Shown here: positions 40,962 through 50,029 of the stretch, piece after piece
How positions within the stretch are numbered: position 1 is the first letter of the stretch
Layout of the letters: each line of letters begins with the position of its first letter
Assembly: GCA_910584725.1 (NCBI GenBank)
Contig: CAJUBE010000006.1
Coordinates: 62,001 to 126,000 of the forward strand
Reading direction: 5' to 3'
Source: an uncultured Lachnospiraceae bacterium
Lineage (GTDB): Bacteria; Bacillota; Clostridia; Lachnospirales; Lachnospiraceae
DNA: 64,000 bases
The notes under the pieces: generated by a model
The model's input: the letters and a program-made list of their open reading frames with translations, nothing else
The model's database searches: none
What the model was told of the DNA's origin: nothing
Position numbers and translations under genes: made by a program

Positions 40962-42953
40962 TTAACTGTCTTCCCTCTCCATTTTTCTGTAGCAGCGGTC
41001 GCAGACCGGGAACGCGGCATTCCATGCAAGGGGTCTGCCGCAGATACGGCATTTTCTCTCAAACTGGCCCTTGTCGTCCTTTAGAAGCTCCCCGATCTCA
41101 TGCTGCGCCCACTCCCTGTTGGCGGCAACCTCCTCCTTGTCCACCACCCAGTCCATTCTGGCGGCGAACTGGGTATAGAGGTCAAGCTGTTTATAGTAGG
41201 ATTCCAGCCCTTCCAGCGAAAAATCCTTCGGCAGCATCGGACAGTTCTGCTGCTTTTCGGGATTCTCACAGTAGCGCAGCCACAGTCTGAGCACTTCCCT
41301 GTCCTTCACGTCAAAGGGGCAGGTAATCAGGGAAAGTACCAGCTTCCTGTCATCCATATAGGTAATTTTCTTTCGGTAGTCCCGCAGATATCTGTATTTG
41401 TCCACGCTCTCCTTCATGGAGATTTTGTCGTACATGGGCGGATTGCCCGTCTTTTCCCACGCCTCAATGATCTCGTCCAGCTCGATGTCAATATCGAGAA
41501 GAATCTCCGGGAAACCGACCCGCGCCCGCCGCAGCGGATAGAGCGGCTCCGCCAGCTTCTTCCCCACATAATCCGGCTCCATCGCCGACTGCACATACCC
41601 TGTGTCGTAAAATCCAAACCGTCCGGCCCGGCCCGCGATCTGCCGGATCTCCTCCGCCAGAAGCCTGCGTTTTCCGACGCCGTCGAACTTGGTCGTATTC
41701 ATAAAAACAACCCGACGGATCGGCAGATTAATTCCCATGCCGATGGCGTCCGTGGCCACGACCACCTGATTGACTCCCTCGGTAAACAGGCGCACCTGCT
41801 CCTGCCGCGTCTGGGGAGGGAGGTTTCCGTAAATCACGCTGGCCCTGATGCCCCGCCCTTCCAGCGACGCCGCGATGGCCAGCACGTTTTTCTTGGAAAA
41901 GGCGATCAGCGCGTCGCCCGGCTCCACATCCTTCGACATGTCAAAGCGTTCGGGAATAAACGTAAGCTTCGTGTTCCGCTCGTGGCGGACGATCTCAAAC
42001 TCGTCGCCACAGCGCTTAAGCATCCCCGTCAAAAGCTTCTCCGCCGTGCCGGAGCAGCACACATGAACCTCCTCCGCGCGGATGCCGAGAATCGCCCTCG
42101 TCCAGTAACTGCCCCGGTTCTCATCGGACATCATCTGCGCCTCGTCTATGACGGCAATGTCATACGTCTCCCTGATATCCAGAATCTCCACCGTGGAGGC
42201 CTGCACGAAGCTGCCGGGCGTCCGTATGGTCTCTTCCCCGGTAATCATATTGCAGGGGATGCCGTCCGTCATCATGCGGTCGTAAACTTCCAGCGCCAGC
42301 AGACGAAGCGGCCCCAGATAAATGCCGTGATACGCCTGTTTTAGCCGCTGCAATGCCTCGTAAGTCTTGCCGCTGTTGGTGGGGCCGATGTGCAGGATAA
42401 AACGCCGCTTCATCGCCCTGGCTTCCGGGTACTGCTTTTCCGGCTCCGCCTCCATCAGCTCCTCGATCCGCTGCCCCACCAGATACTGCATGTATTCGTC
42501 TTTGTAAATTTCATATAAGGACTTGGCACGAAGCAGCTGCGCCGTCCTCTCCATCCCGGCGATATCCTCGGGAACCGCCCCGGCCGCCATCCTCTTTAGG
42601 AAAGTTATGTCCAGTCGGGCCAGAAGGCGCACCACCCGGCGGTATTTTTTCATCCATCTGTTATCTTTCAGCACCACCGTATAGCCAACCTGCGCTACCT
42701 TCCTGTGCAGATCCTTCATATCCGCCAGCACCTGATGGTTCTCCTGCTTTCTCTTGCGAAGAATACGCCGCTCAAGCTGGCTTAACTGCTTCTCCGTGCT
42801 TCTGGTAAATCTGCGGTTTTCCTCCGCCGCAAATGAAAGGAAAGCCTTCTCGTAGGCTGCCCATATCTTTTTCGGAATACCGTCCGGCTCTCCCGTCTGC
42901 CGCACCGCCTTTTCCGCTGTTTTATCTCCCTGTATTTTACGATCTGATTCCAT
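40962..42953 (-). CDS. SUV3-type DEAD/H-box RNA helicase
   Basis: About 663 residues. An N-terminal helical region (~1-190), then a helicase core: Walker A HIGPTNSGKTYEALQRL, DEAQ box VAVIDEAQMM-like (IAVIDEAQMMSDENRGSYWT), and the second lobe VVVATDAIGMGINLPIRRVVFM with QIAGRAGRFG. The order and GPTNSGKT are characteristic of SUV3-like helicases. The C-terminus adds a four-Cys zinc ribbon (CRICG ... CDRCYRK). Predicted role in RNA turnover. The ATG at 42953 has AGAGG upstream; the frame extends to 43004. Confidence 0.93.
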   Translation of the reverse strand: MESDRKIQGDKTAEKAVRQTGEPDGIPKKIWAAYEKAFLSFAAEENRRFTRSTEKQLSQLERRILRKRKQENHQVLADMKDLHRKVAQVGYTVVLKDNRWMKKYRRVVRLLARLDITFLKRMAAGAVPEDIAGMERTAQLLRAKSLYEIYKDEYMQYLVGQRIEELMEAEPEKQYPEARAMKRRFILHIGPTNSGKTYEALQRLKQAYHGIYLGPLRLLALEVYDRMMTDGIPCNMITGEETIRTPGSFVQASTVEILDIRETYDIAVIDEAQMMSDENRGSYWTRAILGIRAEEVHVCCSGTAEKLLTGMLKRCGDEFEIVRHERNTKLTFIPERFDMSKDVEPGDALIAFSKKNVLAIAASLEGRGIRASVIYGNLPPQTRQEQVRLFTEGVNQVVVATDAIGMGINLPIRRVVFMNTTKFDGVGKRRLLAEEIRQIAGRAGRFGFYDTGYVQSAMEPDYVGKKLAEPLYPLRRARVGFPEILLDIDIELDEIIEAWEKTGNPPMYDKISMKESVDKYRYLRDYRKKITYMDDRKLVLSLITCPFDVKDREVLRLWLRYCENPEKQQNCPMLPKDFSLEGLESYYKQLDLYTQFAARMDWVVDKEEVAANREWAQHEIGELLKDDKGQFERKCRICGRPLAWNAAFPVCDRCYRKMEREDS

Positions 42954-42991
42954 GTTACCTCTGCTCATTATCCACAATATGTACTTCTTGG

Positions 42992-43001
42992 GTTTACATA
43001 A
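42992..43001. repeat. GTTTACATAA motif (reverse of TTATGTAAAC)
   Basis: Exact copy upstream of the helicase start, overlapping the beginning of its frame. A partial copy of the palindromic repeat (CGTTTCAGGCATTCTCAC, 43035-43052) follows. The rest of the 43005-43249 gap holds the promoter at 43179. Confidence 0.55.
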
Positions 43002-43178
43002 CATAATTTCATGCCCATCCGCACACAGATTACCGCGTTTCAGGCATTCTCACTTGTTTTTATCATACCACAGATTCCCGCCGTTAGGCAAACCCTTCCC
43101 CCTGTTAATATCTTCCCGTGACTACTCAGCCTTCGGCTTCGTAGGCTTTTCTTCTCTCTTTTTCGCATTTTCGGTTCC

Positions 43179-43207
43179 TTGATTTTATACCGGGATTGTT
43201 TTACAAT
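43179..43207 (+). promoter_or_regulatory. Sigma-A promoter of the HD-GYP/kinase cluster
   Basis: TTGATT (43179-43184), 17-base spacer, TACAAT (43202-43207). It reads into the HD-GYP response regulator at 43250. Confidence 0.65.
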
Positions 43208-43249
43208 GGAAATAAGTAACTTATTTGATTACAAAAGGGAGTATTCCGT

Positions 43250-44323
43250 ATGAAAAATGTGATTCTCGTGGTGGACGATGACAAAACAAATCTGTCGCTT
43301 GCCCAGCGGATTCTCGGCCCGCAGTACCGTATCGCCGCTGCCGGCTCCGGGGAAGCGGCTCTCAAATACCTGGAGACGCACCGTCCCGACCTGATCCTTT
43401 TGGATATCAACATGCCGGAAATGGACGGTTTCGAGGTAATGGAAAAGCTTCGTTCCAATATACATACCGAATCCATTCCCGTTATTTTCCTGACGGCGGA
43501 CGCTCTGGCGGAAACGGAGATCAAATGCTTCCAGATGGGCGCTATGGATTTCGTGACGAAACCTTTTGTGCCGGATATTCTTTTAAGCCGAGTGAGCAAG
43601 ACCATCGAGCTTGACCAGTACCGCCACAAGCTGGAAACCATGGTGAACATCCAGGCACAGAAAATCATGGAGGATTCCATGCGCCTCGGGCGGATTCAGG
43701 ATTCGGTCATTATCGGTATGGCCAACCTGATCGAGAGCCGCGACGGCAGCACCGGAAAGCATGTGAAAAATACCCAGACCTATGTCGGCATGATCGCCAA
43801 TGAGCTGCTTGCCAGAGGGCTGTACACAGAGGAACTTACCCCTTCCTATATCGAGGATCTCTGCAAGGCCGCACCCCTGCACGACGTGGGGAAAATTAAA
43901 ATCCCCGACGCCATTTTGCAAAAGCCGGGGAAGCTGACCCCGGACGAGTTTGAGACGATGAAACTGCACACCACCCACAGCCGAAAAATCATCCAGACCA
44001 TCATCGGTGATCTCGAGGACGAGCACTATGTACGGCTGGTGGAGGATATCGCCCTCTACCATCACGAACGATGGGACGGCACGGGATATCCGACAGGGCT
44101 GACTGAGACAAACATCCCGCTCTCGGCGCGGATCATGGCCGTGGCGGATGTATTTGACGCGCTCTACGAAGAACGGTGCTACAAACCGCCGGTCAGACCT
44201 ATCGAACGGATTATGCAGATTATGTCGGAGGGCCGCGGCACGCAATTTGACCCTGTGATTCTGGATGTGTTTATGGACATGCTGCCGCAGCTGAAAGAGA
44301 TGCTCCATATTACAGATGCATAA
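43250..44323 (+). CDS. Response regulator with HD-GYP phosphodiesterase domain
   Basis: 357 residues. Receiver at 1-120 (ILVVDDDKTNLSLA, LILLDINMPEMDGFEVM, VIFLTADA, DFVTKPF) and HD-GYP at ~150-350. HDVGKIKIPDAILQKPGKLTPDEF holds the HD pair, and HHERWDGTGYPTGL the GYP motif with its His, so it should degrade c-di-GMP. It leads a three-gene plus-strand set with two hybrid kinases that could supply phosphate. AAGGGAG precedes the ATG. Confidence 0.95.
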   Translation: MKNVILVVDDDKTNLSLAQRILGPQYRIAAAGSGEAALKYLETHRPDLILLDINMPEMDGFEVMEKLRSNIHTESIPVIFLTADALAETEIKCFQMGAMDFVTKPFVPDILLSRVSKTIELDQYRHKLETMVNIQAQKIMEDSMRLGRIQDSVIIGMANLIESRDGSTGKHVKNTQTYVGMIANELLARGLYTEELTPSYIEDLCKAAPLHDVGKIKIPDAILQKPGKLTPDEFETMKLHTTHSRKIIQTIIGDLEDEHYVRLVEDIALYHHERWDGTGYPTGLTETNIPLSARIMAVADVFDALYEERCYKPPVRPIERIMQIMSEGRGTQFDPVILDVFMDMLPQLKEMLHITDA

Positions 44324-44349
44324 TCCGACAGCCGTGTCACAAACCAATT

Positions 44350-44416
44350 TGGAGAATGCCGCATTTCAGGCATTCTCCAGCGTGAGACGGAGTTGCGAAG
44401 CAACTCCGTCTCACGC
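44350..44416. repeat. Dispersed two-part palindromic element, copy D
   Basis: GGAGAATGCC/GGCATTCTCC (44350-44359, 44368-44377) followed by the perfect 18-base stem AGCGTGAGACGGAGTTGC with its complement (44378-44416, three-base loop). Lies between the HD-GYP gene and the next kinase; could attenuate transcription between them. Confidence 0.75.
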
Positions 44417-44438
44417 TGGGAAAGGAGTGTTGACCGTC

Positions 44439-47264
44439 TTGGACAATATACAGATAAAAACAGAGCAAACCGAAAGACGGCTGGAGCGCATCGTGCTCAT
44501 TGTCTTAAGCCTCTACACCGCGGCCTCGTTTGCCACCGGGCTGTTCTCCGGCTGGAGCATCTATATCCGGGAGCTGCTCTTTGTCCCTACGGTTTCCGGC
44601 TGGTTTATCTATTTCCGGGAATGCTGGGATCATCCCCGCCGGGCCAGTTTTATCAGCATCGCCTGCTGGGCTGAGTTTATTCTCTATGCCCTGTTTACGG
44701 ACGGTTTTTCCGCCAAGCTGGTCACCATGACAGGCGTGATCGTCCTGCTCAGCATATTTAATATCCGCCAGATTCTCTATCCCGGGATCGTCGTCCCCTT
44801 TTTCCTCTTTCTGTATCACGGTTTTATCACAAAAACGATCACTGTGGACTCTGTTCAGGGAATTCTCCGGCTGTCCGTTCAATTTCTCTCCGTCTACATG
44901 GTTTCCGCCGTCATCTGGATTATCCAGAAAAACAGGCAGGAGGCAAACGAGCTTCTGATCGAAAAAATCCATGAACTGGAAATCGCGGAGCGCAGCAAAA
45001 ATGATTTTCTTGTCAACGTCTCCCACGAGATCCGCACCCCCATCAACGCGGTCTGCGGCATGAGCGAAGCCATCTTGCAGGAAGATCTGCCCCTAAACGT
45101 GCGGCGTGACGTGGTGGACATCCAGACCGCCGGCCGAAACCTGCTCTCCACAGTCAGCAACATTCTGGACTTTTCGGAGCTGGAGACGGGCCGGATGGAG
45201 CTTGCGGAGGAAAGCTACAACATCACCTCCACCATCACCGACATCATCAATATGGCAATGACCATGGATAACGGCAGACATCTTGAGCTGATTGTGGACT
45301 GCGACGCGGATCTCCCCAGCAACCTTCTGGGCGACGAGCAGAAATTCCGGCGCATTGTCATGAATCTGATCGGCAACGCCATCAAATTCACAAAGGAGGG
45401 CGGCGTGATCCTGCGCATCACAAGCCGCAAAGAGGAATACGGCATCAATCTGCAGGTCAGCGTCAGGGATTCCGGCATCGGCATCGACCGCACCGATATG
45501 GAAAAGATTTTCGTAAGCTTCAGTCAGGTCAACACCAAAAGAAACCGGGAGGCCGGAGGCGTGGGGCTGGGACTTGCCATCACGCAGGCTCTCGTGCGCG
45601 GCATGGGCGGCTTTCTGACGGTGGAAAGCGAACCCGGCACGGGCAGCAGGTTTCAGTTTACGGTTCCACAGAAGGTTCTGGACGAGACGCCCATCGTGTC
45701 CATCAGGGACAAAAACAATCTCTTTGCGGCCTGCTACATCAATCTGGATAAATACGATTACACCGTGGTGCGGGAAGGCTATGAAAACTGCATCCGGCAC
45801 ATGGCCGGCCAGTTCGGCTTCCCCTTCCGCATCTGCCGGAATCTCCCCGAGCTGAAACGCCGGATGGAGCGCGAAGCCTACACCCACATCTTTATCGGCT
45901 GGGAAGAGTACAACGAAGACCGCGGCTTCTTCGACAGGCTCTGCAATGAGAAAACCGTGGTGCTGCTTTTAGACTACGGCAGGGAACTGTCTGCACCGGG
46001 AAATATGCTGCGCATTTACAAGCCTTTTACGGTGCTGTCCATCGCCGCCGTCTTTAACGGCCAGAAAATTCTATACGGCGAGGATCAGCATTCTAGTTTA
46101 CATAATAAATTTATTGCACCGCAGGCAAGTGTGCTGGTGGTGGACGACAACGCCATGAACCTGAAGGTTATGGCCAGGCTTCTCCTCCCCTACCGGCTCA
46201 AGGTCACCATGGCGAGCAGCGGGCAGGAAGCATTGGAAAAACTGAATGCGCCGAGTTTCGACTGCGTCTTTCTGGATCACATGATGCCGGAGATGGACGG
46301 CGTGGAGACGCTGCACAAACTCCGCCAGAAGCCGGGCATGTATTATCAGTCCCTCCCCGTCATCGCCTTTACCGCCAACGCCATCGGCGGCGCCCGTGAA
46401 ATGTTTATCTCGGAAGGCTTCAACGACTTTATCGCCAAGCCCATTGAGCTGAGCGTATTGGAGCGCATTCTGCGCCGCTATATTCCTTCCCAGATGCAGA
46501 TTCCCGTGGAGGAGGACGGGGAAGCGGACGGACGGATGCCTGCTGCCGGGAAAAACGCAGAGGAAGCGACAGCCGCAAAATATGCGGAGAATATGACGGA
46601 TGCAGAGGGACGACTTCATCTGACCCGGGCAGGGATCGATATCGAGCAGGCCCTCGCCTACTGCGGCGACGAGGAGGGCTTCCGTGAAATTGTCGCCATC
46701 TTCCACGCGGAGGGCAAAAAGCGCCGTGACAATCTGGCCCGCTATTTTAAAGAACAGGACTGGAAAAACTATGTGATCTGCGTCCATGCACTGAAAGGAA
46801 ACGCCAAGGGAATCGGTGCGGGCAAATTGTCGGAGATGGCAAAAGAACTGGAAATGGCCGGCAAGGAAAACCGGATTGAATATATTTTGGAGCAGCACGA
46901 GGCGATGATGGAAAACCACGACCGCCTGTTAGATGCGCTGGATGGAAACGTTTTTGTTTATCCCGACGCAAAGAGCACTGTCCGGGCAAAAAGCACAACC
47001 GCACCAAACTCCGGCGCGGCCGACACGTCCACGACCGCCCCCGCCGGCACAGAGGACGAGGCGGCTCTGTCCGGGCTGATTGCAGAGATTGCGGAAAAAC
47101 TGTCGGCTTTCGAGAGCGAAGGGCTTTCGGAGCTGCTTGACCGGCTTGCCGGGTACAGCCGCGGAGGCGCCTCCCTGGCCGGGCTGGCCGACGAACTGCG
47201 GGAGCTGACGCAGGATTTTGATTTTCTCGGCGCATCCGAGGTTCTGGAAAGGATGGGTAACTGA
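44439..47264 (+). CDS. Membrane hybrid histidine kinase: TM-HisKA-HATPase-REC-HPt
   Basis: About 941 residues. Five or six membrane helices at ~10-160, HisKA with FLVNVSHEIRTPINAV (His near 195), HATPase with NLIGNAIKFT, DSGIGI and GVGLGLAIT, a degenerate receiver-like stretch, a true receiver (SVLVVDDNAMNL, FLDHMMPEMDG, Asp near 610) and HPt (VCVHALKGNAKGIGA). The C-terminal ~60 residues (LDRLAGYSRGGASLAG...LGASEVLERM) match the tail of the 28.5 kb kinase. No ATG start with a site exists; GGAG is followed by TTG codons at 44430 and 44439, so the start is uncertain. The frame upstream is only the palindromic repeat. Confidence 0.9.
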   Translation: MDNIQIKTEQTERRLERIVLIVLSLYTAASFATGLFSGWSIYIRELLFVPTVSGWFIYFRECWDHPRRASFISIACWAEFILYALFTDGFSAKLVTMTGVIVLLSIFNIRQILYPGIVVPFFLFLYHGFITKTITVDSVQGILRLSVQFLSVYMVSAVIWIIQKNRQEANELLIEKIHELEIAERSKNDFLVNVSHEIRTPINAVCGMSEAILQEDLPLNVRRDVVDIQTAGRNLLSTVSNILDFSELETGRMELAEESYNITSTITDIINMAMTMDNGRHLELIVDCDADLPSNLLGDEQKFRRIVMNLIGNAIKFTKEGGVILRITSRKEEYGINLQVSVRDSGIGIDRTDMEKIFVSFSQVNTKRNREAGGVGLGLAITQALVRGMGGFLTVESEPGTGSRFQFTVPQKVLDETPIVSIRDKNNLFAACYINLDKYDYTVVREGYENCIRHMAGQFGFPFRICRNLPELKRRMEREAYTHIFIGWEEYNEDRGFFDRLCNEKTVVLLLDYGRELSAPGNMLRIYKPFTVLSIAAVFNGQKILYGEDQHSSLHNKFIAPQASVLVVDDNAMNLKVMARLLLPYRLKVTMASSGQEALEKLNAPSFDCVFLDHMMPEMDGVETLHKLRQKPGMYYQSLPVIAFTANAIGGAREMFISEGFNDFIAKPIELSVLERILRRYIPSQMQIPVEEDGEADGRMPAAGKNAEEATAAKYAENMTDAEGRLHLTRAGIDIEQALAYCGDEEGFREIVAIFHAEGKKRRDNLARYFKEQDWKNYVICVHALKGNAKGIGAGKLSEMAKELEMAGKENRIEYILEQHEAMMENHDRLLDALDGNVFVYPDAKSTVRAKSTTAPNSGAADTSTTAPAGTEDEAALSGLIAEIAEKLSAFESEGLSELLDRLAGYSRGGASLAGLADELRELTQDFDFLGASEVLERMGN

Positions 47265-47267
47265 CGT

Positions 47268-49961
47268 ATGCTGAAAAGATGGAAACGATTTATGAAAGCC
47301 CTTTTTCCCGGGCAGCTTGCTTTCAAAGAGAGAATCAACCGAATGATCATGCTCCTGGTGTTCGCCTCCTCCGTGATTGGCATTGTCCTCGTTCTTCCGG
47401 GCGCCGACCTCAGGGTGCTGTATTCTCTCGTGCCGATATGCGCTATTTCCTGCCTCTCCATCCGCATGACTCTGGCGCAGGGCGACAGCAAAAAGGCTTC
47501 CTGGCTTCTCGCCATCGGCACCAATGTGATCTTCTTTCCCGTGCTCTTTATCACCAGCGGCGGCACGGAAAGCGGTATGCCGGTCTGGTTTGTGCTGGGG
47601 CTGGTTTATATTTTTCTTCTGTTTGAAGGGCGCAGCTTTTGGATCGCCATAACGCTCTCCCTTCTCTCATTTCTGTGCACTTACCTGTTCGCCTACCACC
47701 GTCCGGAGTTGGTGCCGGAATCCACCCGCTTCTACAGCTTTTCCGACTCCTTTTTCGCGCTGATATGCGTCAGTCTGTTCATCGGCATCCTCCTAAAAAT
47801 CCAGTGCAAAACCTACGAGCAGGAGAAGCAGGTCGCTGAGGAACAGAAGCGGGAGGTGGAGCAGATCGCCCGCTCAAAAGATACCTTCTTCGCCAACATG
47901 AGTCACGAGATCCGCACGCCCATCAACACGATCATCGGCTTAAATGAAATGATTCTCCGGGAAGATATCTCCGACGAGATTGCGGAGAACGCCATCAACA
48001 TCCAGAATGCCAGCAAAATGCTGCTCACCACGATCAACGACATCCTTGATCTCTCAAAGTTGGAATCCGGCAAGATGGATATCGTGCCGACCCAGTATGC
48101 AATCAGTTCCATGTTCAGCGATCTGGTGAACCTGATCTGGATTCGGGCCCACCAGAAAAATCTGGAATTTAAGGTGGACATCGATCCAGATATCCCTTCC
48201 ATGCTCTACGGAGACGAGGTGCGGATCAAACAGGTGGTCACCAATATGTTGACCAATGCAGTCAAATACACAGAATCCGGCTCCGTCACCTTATCCGCCA
48301 AGGGAGAGCGCGTTGCCGCCGACCAGATTCTCCTGCGCATCTCGGTGGAGGACACCGGCATGGGCATCCGCAAGGAAAGCCTGGACGACCTTTTCAGTTC
48401 CTTCAAGCGGGTGGACGAATCGGACAACCGCAACATCGAGGGGACTGGACTCGGCCTCAATATCTCCAAGCAGCTTATCGAGATGATGGGCGGAAAAATT
48501 ACCGTAGACAGCGTCTATCACAAAGGCTCCGTCTTTACCATCGAGTTAAAGCAGCGCATCGTCAACGTGCGCCCCATCGGCGTCATCAACTTCGCCGCTC
48601 AGAAACAGTTAAACCGGCGTTCCGTCTACCGGCAGAGCTTCATCGCGCCGGATGCCCGCATTCTGGTGGTGGACGACAATTCCATGAACCTGATGGTGGT
48701 AGTCAAGCTGCTGCGTGACACCAAAGTGAAAGTAGATACCGCTGAGAGCGGCAAAGAAGCCTTAAAAAAGACGGCGGAGAACACATACCATGTCATTCTC
48801 ATGGATCACATGATGCCGGAGATGGACGGCGCTGCCACCTTGCACGCCATCCGCAGCCAGACAAAGGGGTTCTGCCAGAAAACCCCCGTGATTGCCCTGA
48901 CTGCCAACGTCATGTCCGACGCGGAACAGGTCTACCACGGCATGGGCTTCGACGGCTATCTGGCCAAGCCCATCAGCGCGCCGCTCCTGGAGGCAGGCCT
49001 TCTCAAATATCTGCCGCCGACGCTGATCGAGTACATGGCGCAGGACGATGAAAACGAATCGGAAGACATGGAAGGGCTGAACCAGATCACCAGCGCCCGC
49101 AAGCGCAAGATCGCGATCACGGCGGACTGTATCTGCGATCTGCCAAAAGACCTTCTCGAGCGGTTCCATATTCGCCTTATGTACTGCTATGTACACACGA
49201 ACGAAGGACGCTTCTGCGATCTCTTTGAGATTTCCTCCGACAGTCTGCTCGCCTATCTGCAAAAGGAGGGGAACCACTCCCACTCTTCCACGGCAGACCC
49301 GTCTGAGTACGAATATTTCTTTGCGGAGACACTGGCGGAAGCGGAGCATGTAATCCATATCACCGCCACCGCGAATTTGAGCGGCGCTTACCCGAATGCC
49401 ACCCAGGCGGCCAAAACTTTCGACAACGTCACCGTAATAGACTCCGCCCATATCAGCAGCGGCCATGGTTTGATGGTGCTTCACGCCGCCAAGCTGGCCG
49501 AGGAGGGATATTCCGTGGATGAAATCTGCCAGGCGCTGGACGAGTTCAAGGAACGGGTTTTTTCCAACTTCCTTGTGCCCGGTACCGCCACCCTCTACCG
49601 CAACGGCAAGGTGAGCGGCACCGTGCACAGAATCTGCACCATACTGAATCTCCATCCTGTTCTCTCCATGAACAGAAACAGGCTTGGGCTGTGCTGGATC
49701 GAATCCGGCAATATGCAGCGGGTTGTCCGGCAGTATATCCGAAAACTGTTTAAACACGGCAGGCAGATTGACACCCGCATTCTGTTCGTCACCTACGCGG
49801 GCTGCAGCGTGAAACAGATCGACGAGATTGTGGCGACGGTAGAACGGTATATTACCTTTGATGAAATCGTCCTGCAGAAAGCGTCCGCCACCGTGTCAAG
49901 CAACTGCGGCGTCGGGACGTTCGGGCTGATGTTTGTTAGGAAGGAAAAGCAGGGAGCCTGA
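47268..49961 (+). CDS. Hybrid histidine kinase fused to a C-terminal DegV domain
   Basis: 897 residues. Six membrane helices (~25-180), coiled linker, HisKA with FFANMSHEIRTPINTI (His213), HATPase (NMLTNAVKYT, DTGMGI, GTGLGLNI), receiver (ILVVDDNSMNL, LMDHMMPEMDG, Asp about 512) and, from ~612 to the end, a complete DegV fold: IAITADCICDLP, TATANLSGAYPNATQAAKTF, VIDSAHISSGHG, TATLYRNGKVSG and NLHPVL. DegV domains bind long-chain fatty acids, so a lipid may govern the phosphorelay. It starts three bases after the preceding kinase gene. A hairpin follows the stop. Confidence 0.93.
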   Translation: MLKRWKRFMKALFPGQLAFKERINRMIMLLVFASSVIGIVLVLPGADLRVLYSLVPICAISCLSIRMTLAQGDSKKASWLLAIGTNVIFFPVLFITSGGTESGMPVWFVLGLVYIFLLFEGRSFWIAITLSLLSFLCTYLFAYHRPELVPESTRFYSFSDSFFALICVSLFIGILLKIQCKTYEQEKQVAEEQKREVEQIARSKDTFFANMSHEIRTPINTIIGLNEMILREDISDEIAENAINIQNASKMLLTTINDILDLSKLESGKMDIVPTQYAISSMFSDLVNLIWIRAHQKNLEFKVDIDPDIPSMLYGDEVRIKQVVTNMLTNAVKYTESGSVTLSAKGERVAADQILLRISVEDTGMGIRKESLDDLFSSFKRVDESDNRNIEGTGLGLNISKQLIEMMGGKITVDSVYHKGSVFTIELKQRIVNVRPIGVINFAAQKQLNRRSVYRQSFIAPDARILVVDDNSMNLMVVVKLLRDTKVKVDTAESGKEALKKTAENTYHVILMDHMMPEMDGAATLHAIRSQTKGFCQKTPVIALTANVMSDAEQVYHGMGFDGYLAKPISAPLLEAGLLKYLPPTLIEYMAQDDENESEDMEGLNQITSARKRKIAITADCICDLPKDLLERFHIRLMYCYVHTNEGRFCDLFEISSDSLLAYLQKEGNHSHSSTADPSEYEYFFAETLAEAEHVIHITATANLSGAYPNATQAAKTFDNVTVIDSAHISSGHGLMVLHAAKLAEEGYSVDEICQALDEFKERVFSNFLVPGTATLYRNGKVSGTVHRICTILNLHPVLSMNRNRLGLCWIESGNMQRVVRQYIRKLFKHGRQIDTRILFVTYAGCSVKQIDEIVATVERYITFDEIVLQKASATVSSNCGVGTFGLMFVRKEKQGA

Positions 49962-49976
49962 GGGCTCCCTGCTTGC
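49950..49976 (+). terminator. Probable terminator after the DegV-fusion kinase
   Basis: GCAGGGAGCC-tga-GGGCTCCCTGC stem overlapping the stop codon at 49961, then TTGCTGTC. The weak T run makes it a modest terminator. Confidence 0.5.
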
Positions 49977-50029
49977 TGTCTATGTAACATCGTTCCATTC
50001 ACCCCTTTCCCAGAACGGGTTATACCGCG

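Noticed and set aside
41100..42344. 414-codon plus-strand open frame
   Set aside because: Antisense shadow of the SUV3-type helicase.
44316..44438. N-terminal extension of the hybrid kinase from the ATG at 44316
   Set aside because: The codons are those of the dispersed palindromic repeat and overlap the HD-GYP gene's end; no ribosome site.
46096..46105. Regulatory role for the GTTACATAA-type motif inside the kinase gene
   Set aside because: It encodes conserved-looking linker residues (Ser-Leu-His-Asn), so it may simply be coding; kept only in the count of the 10-mer.
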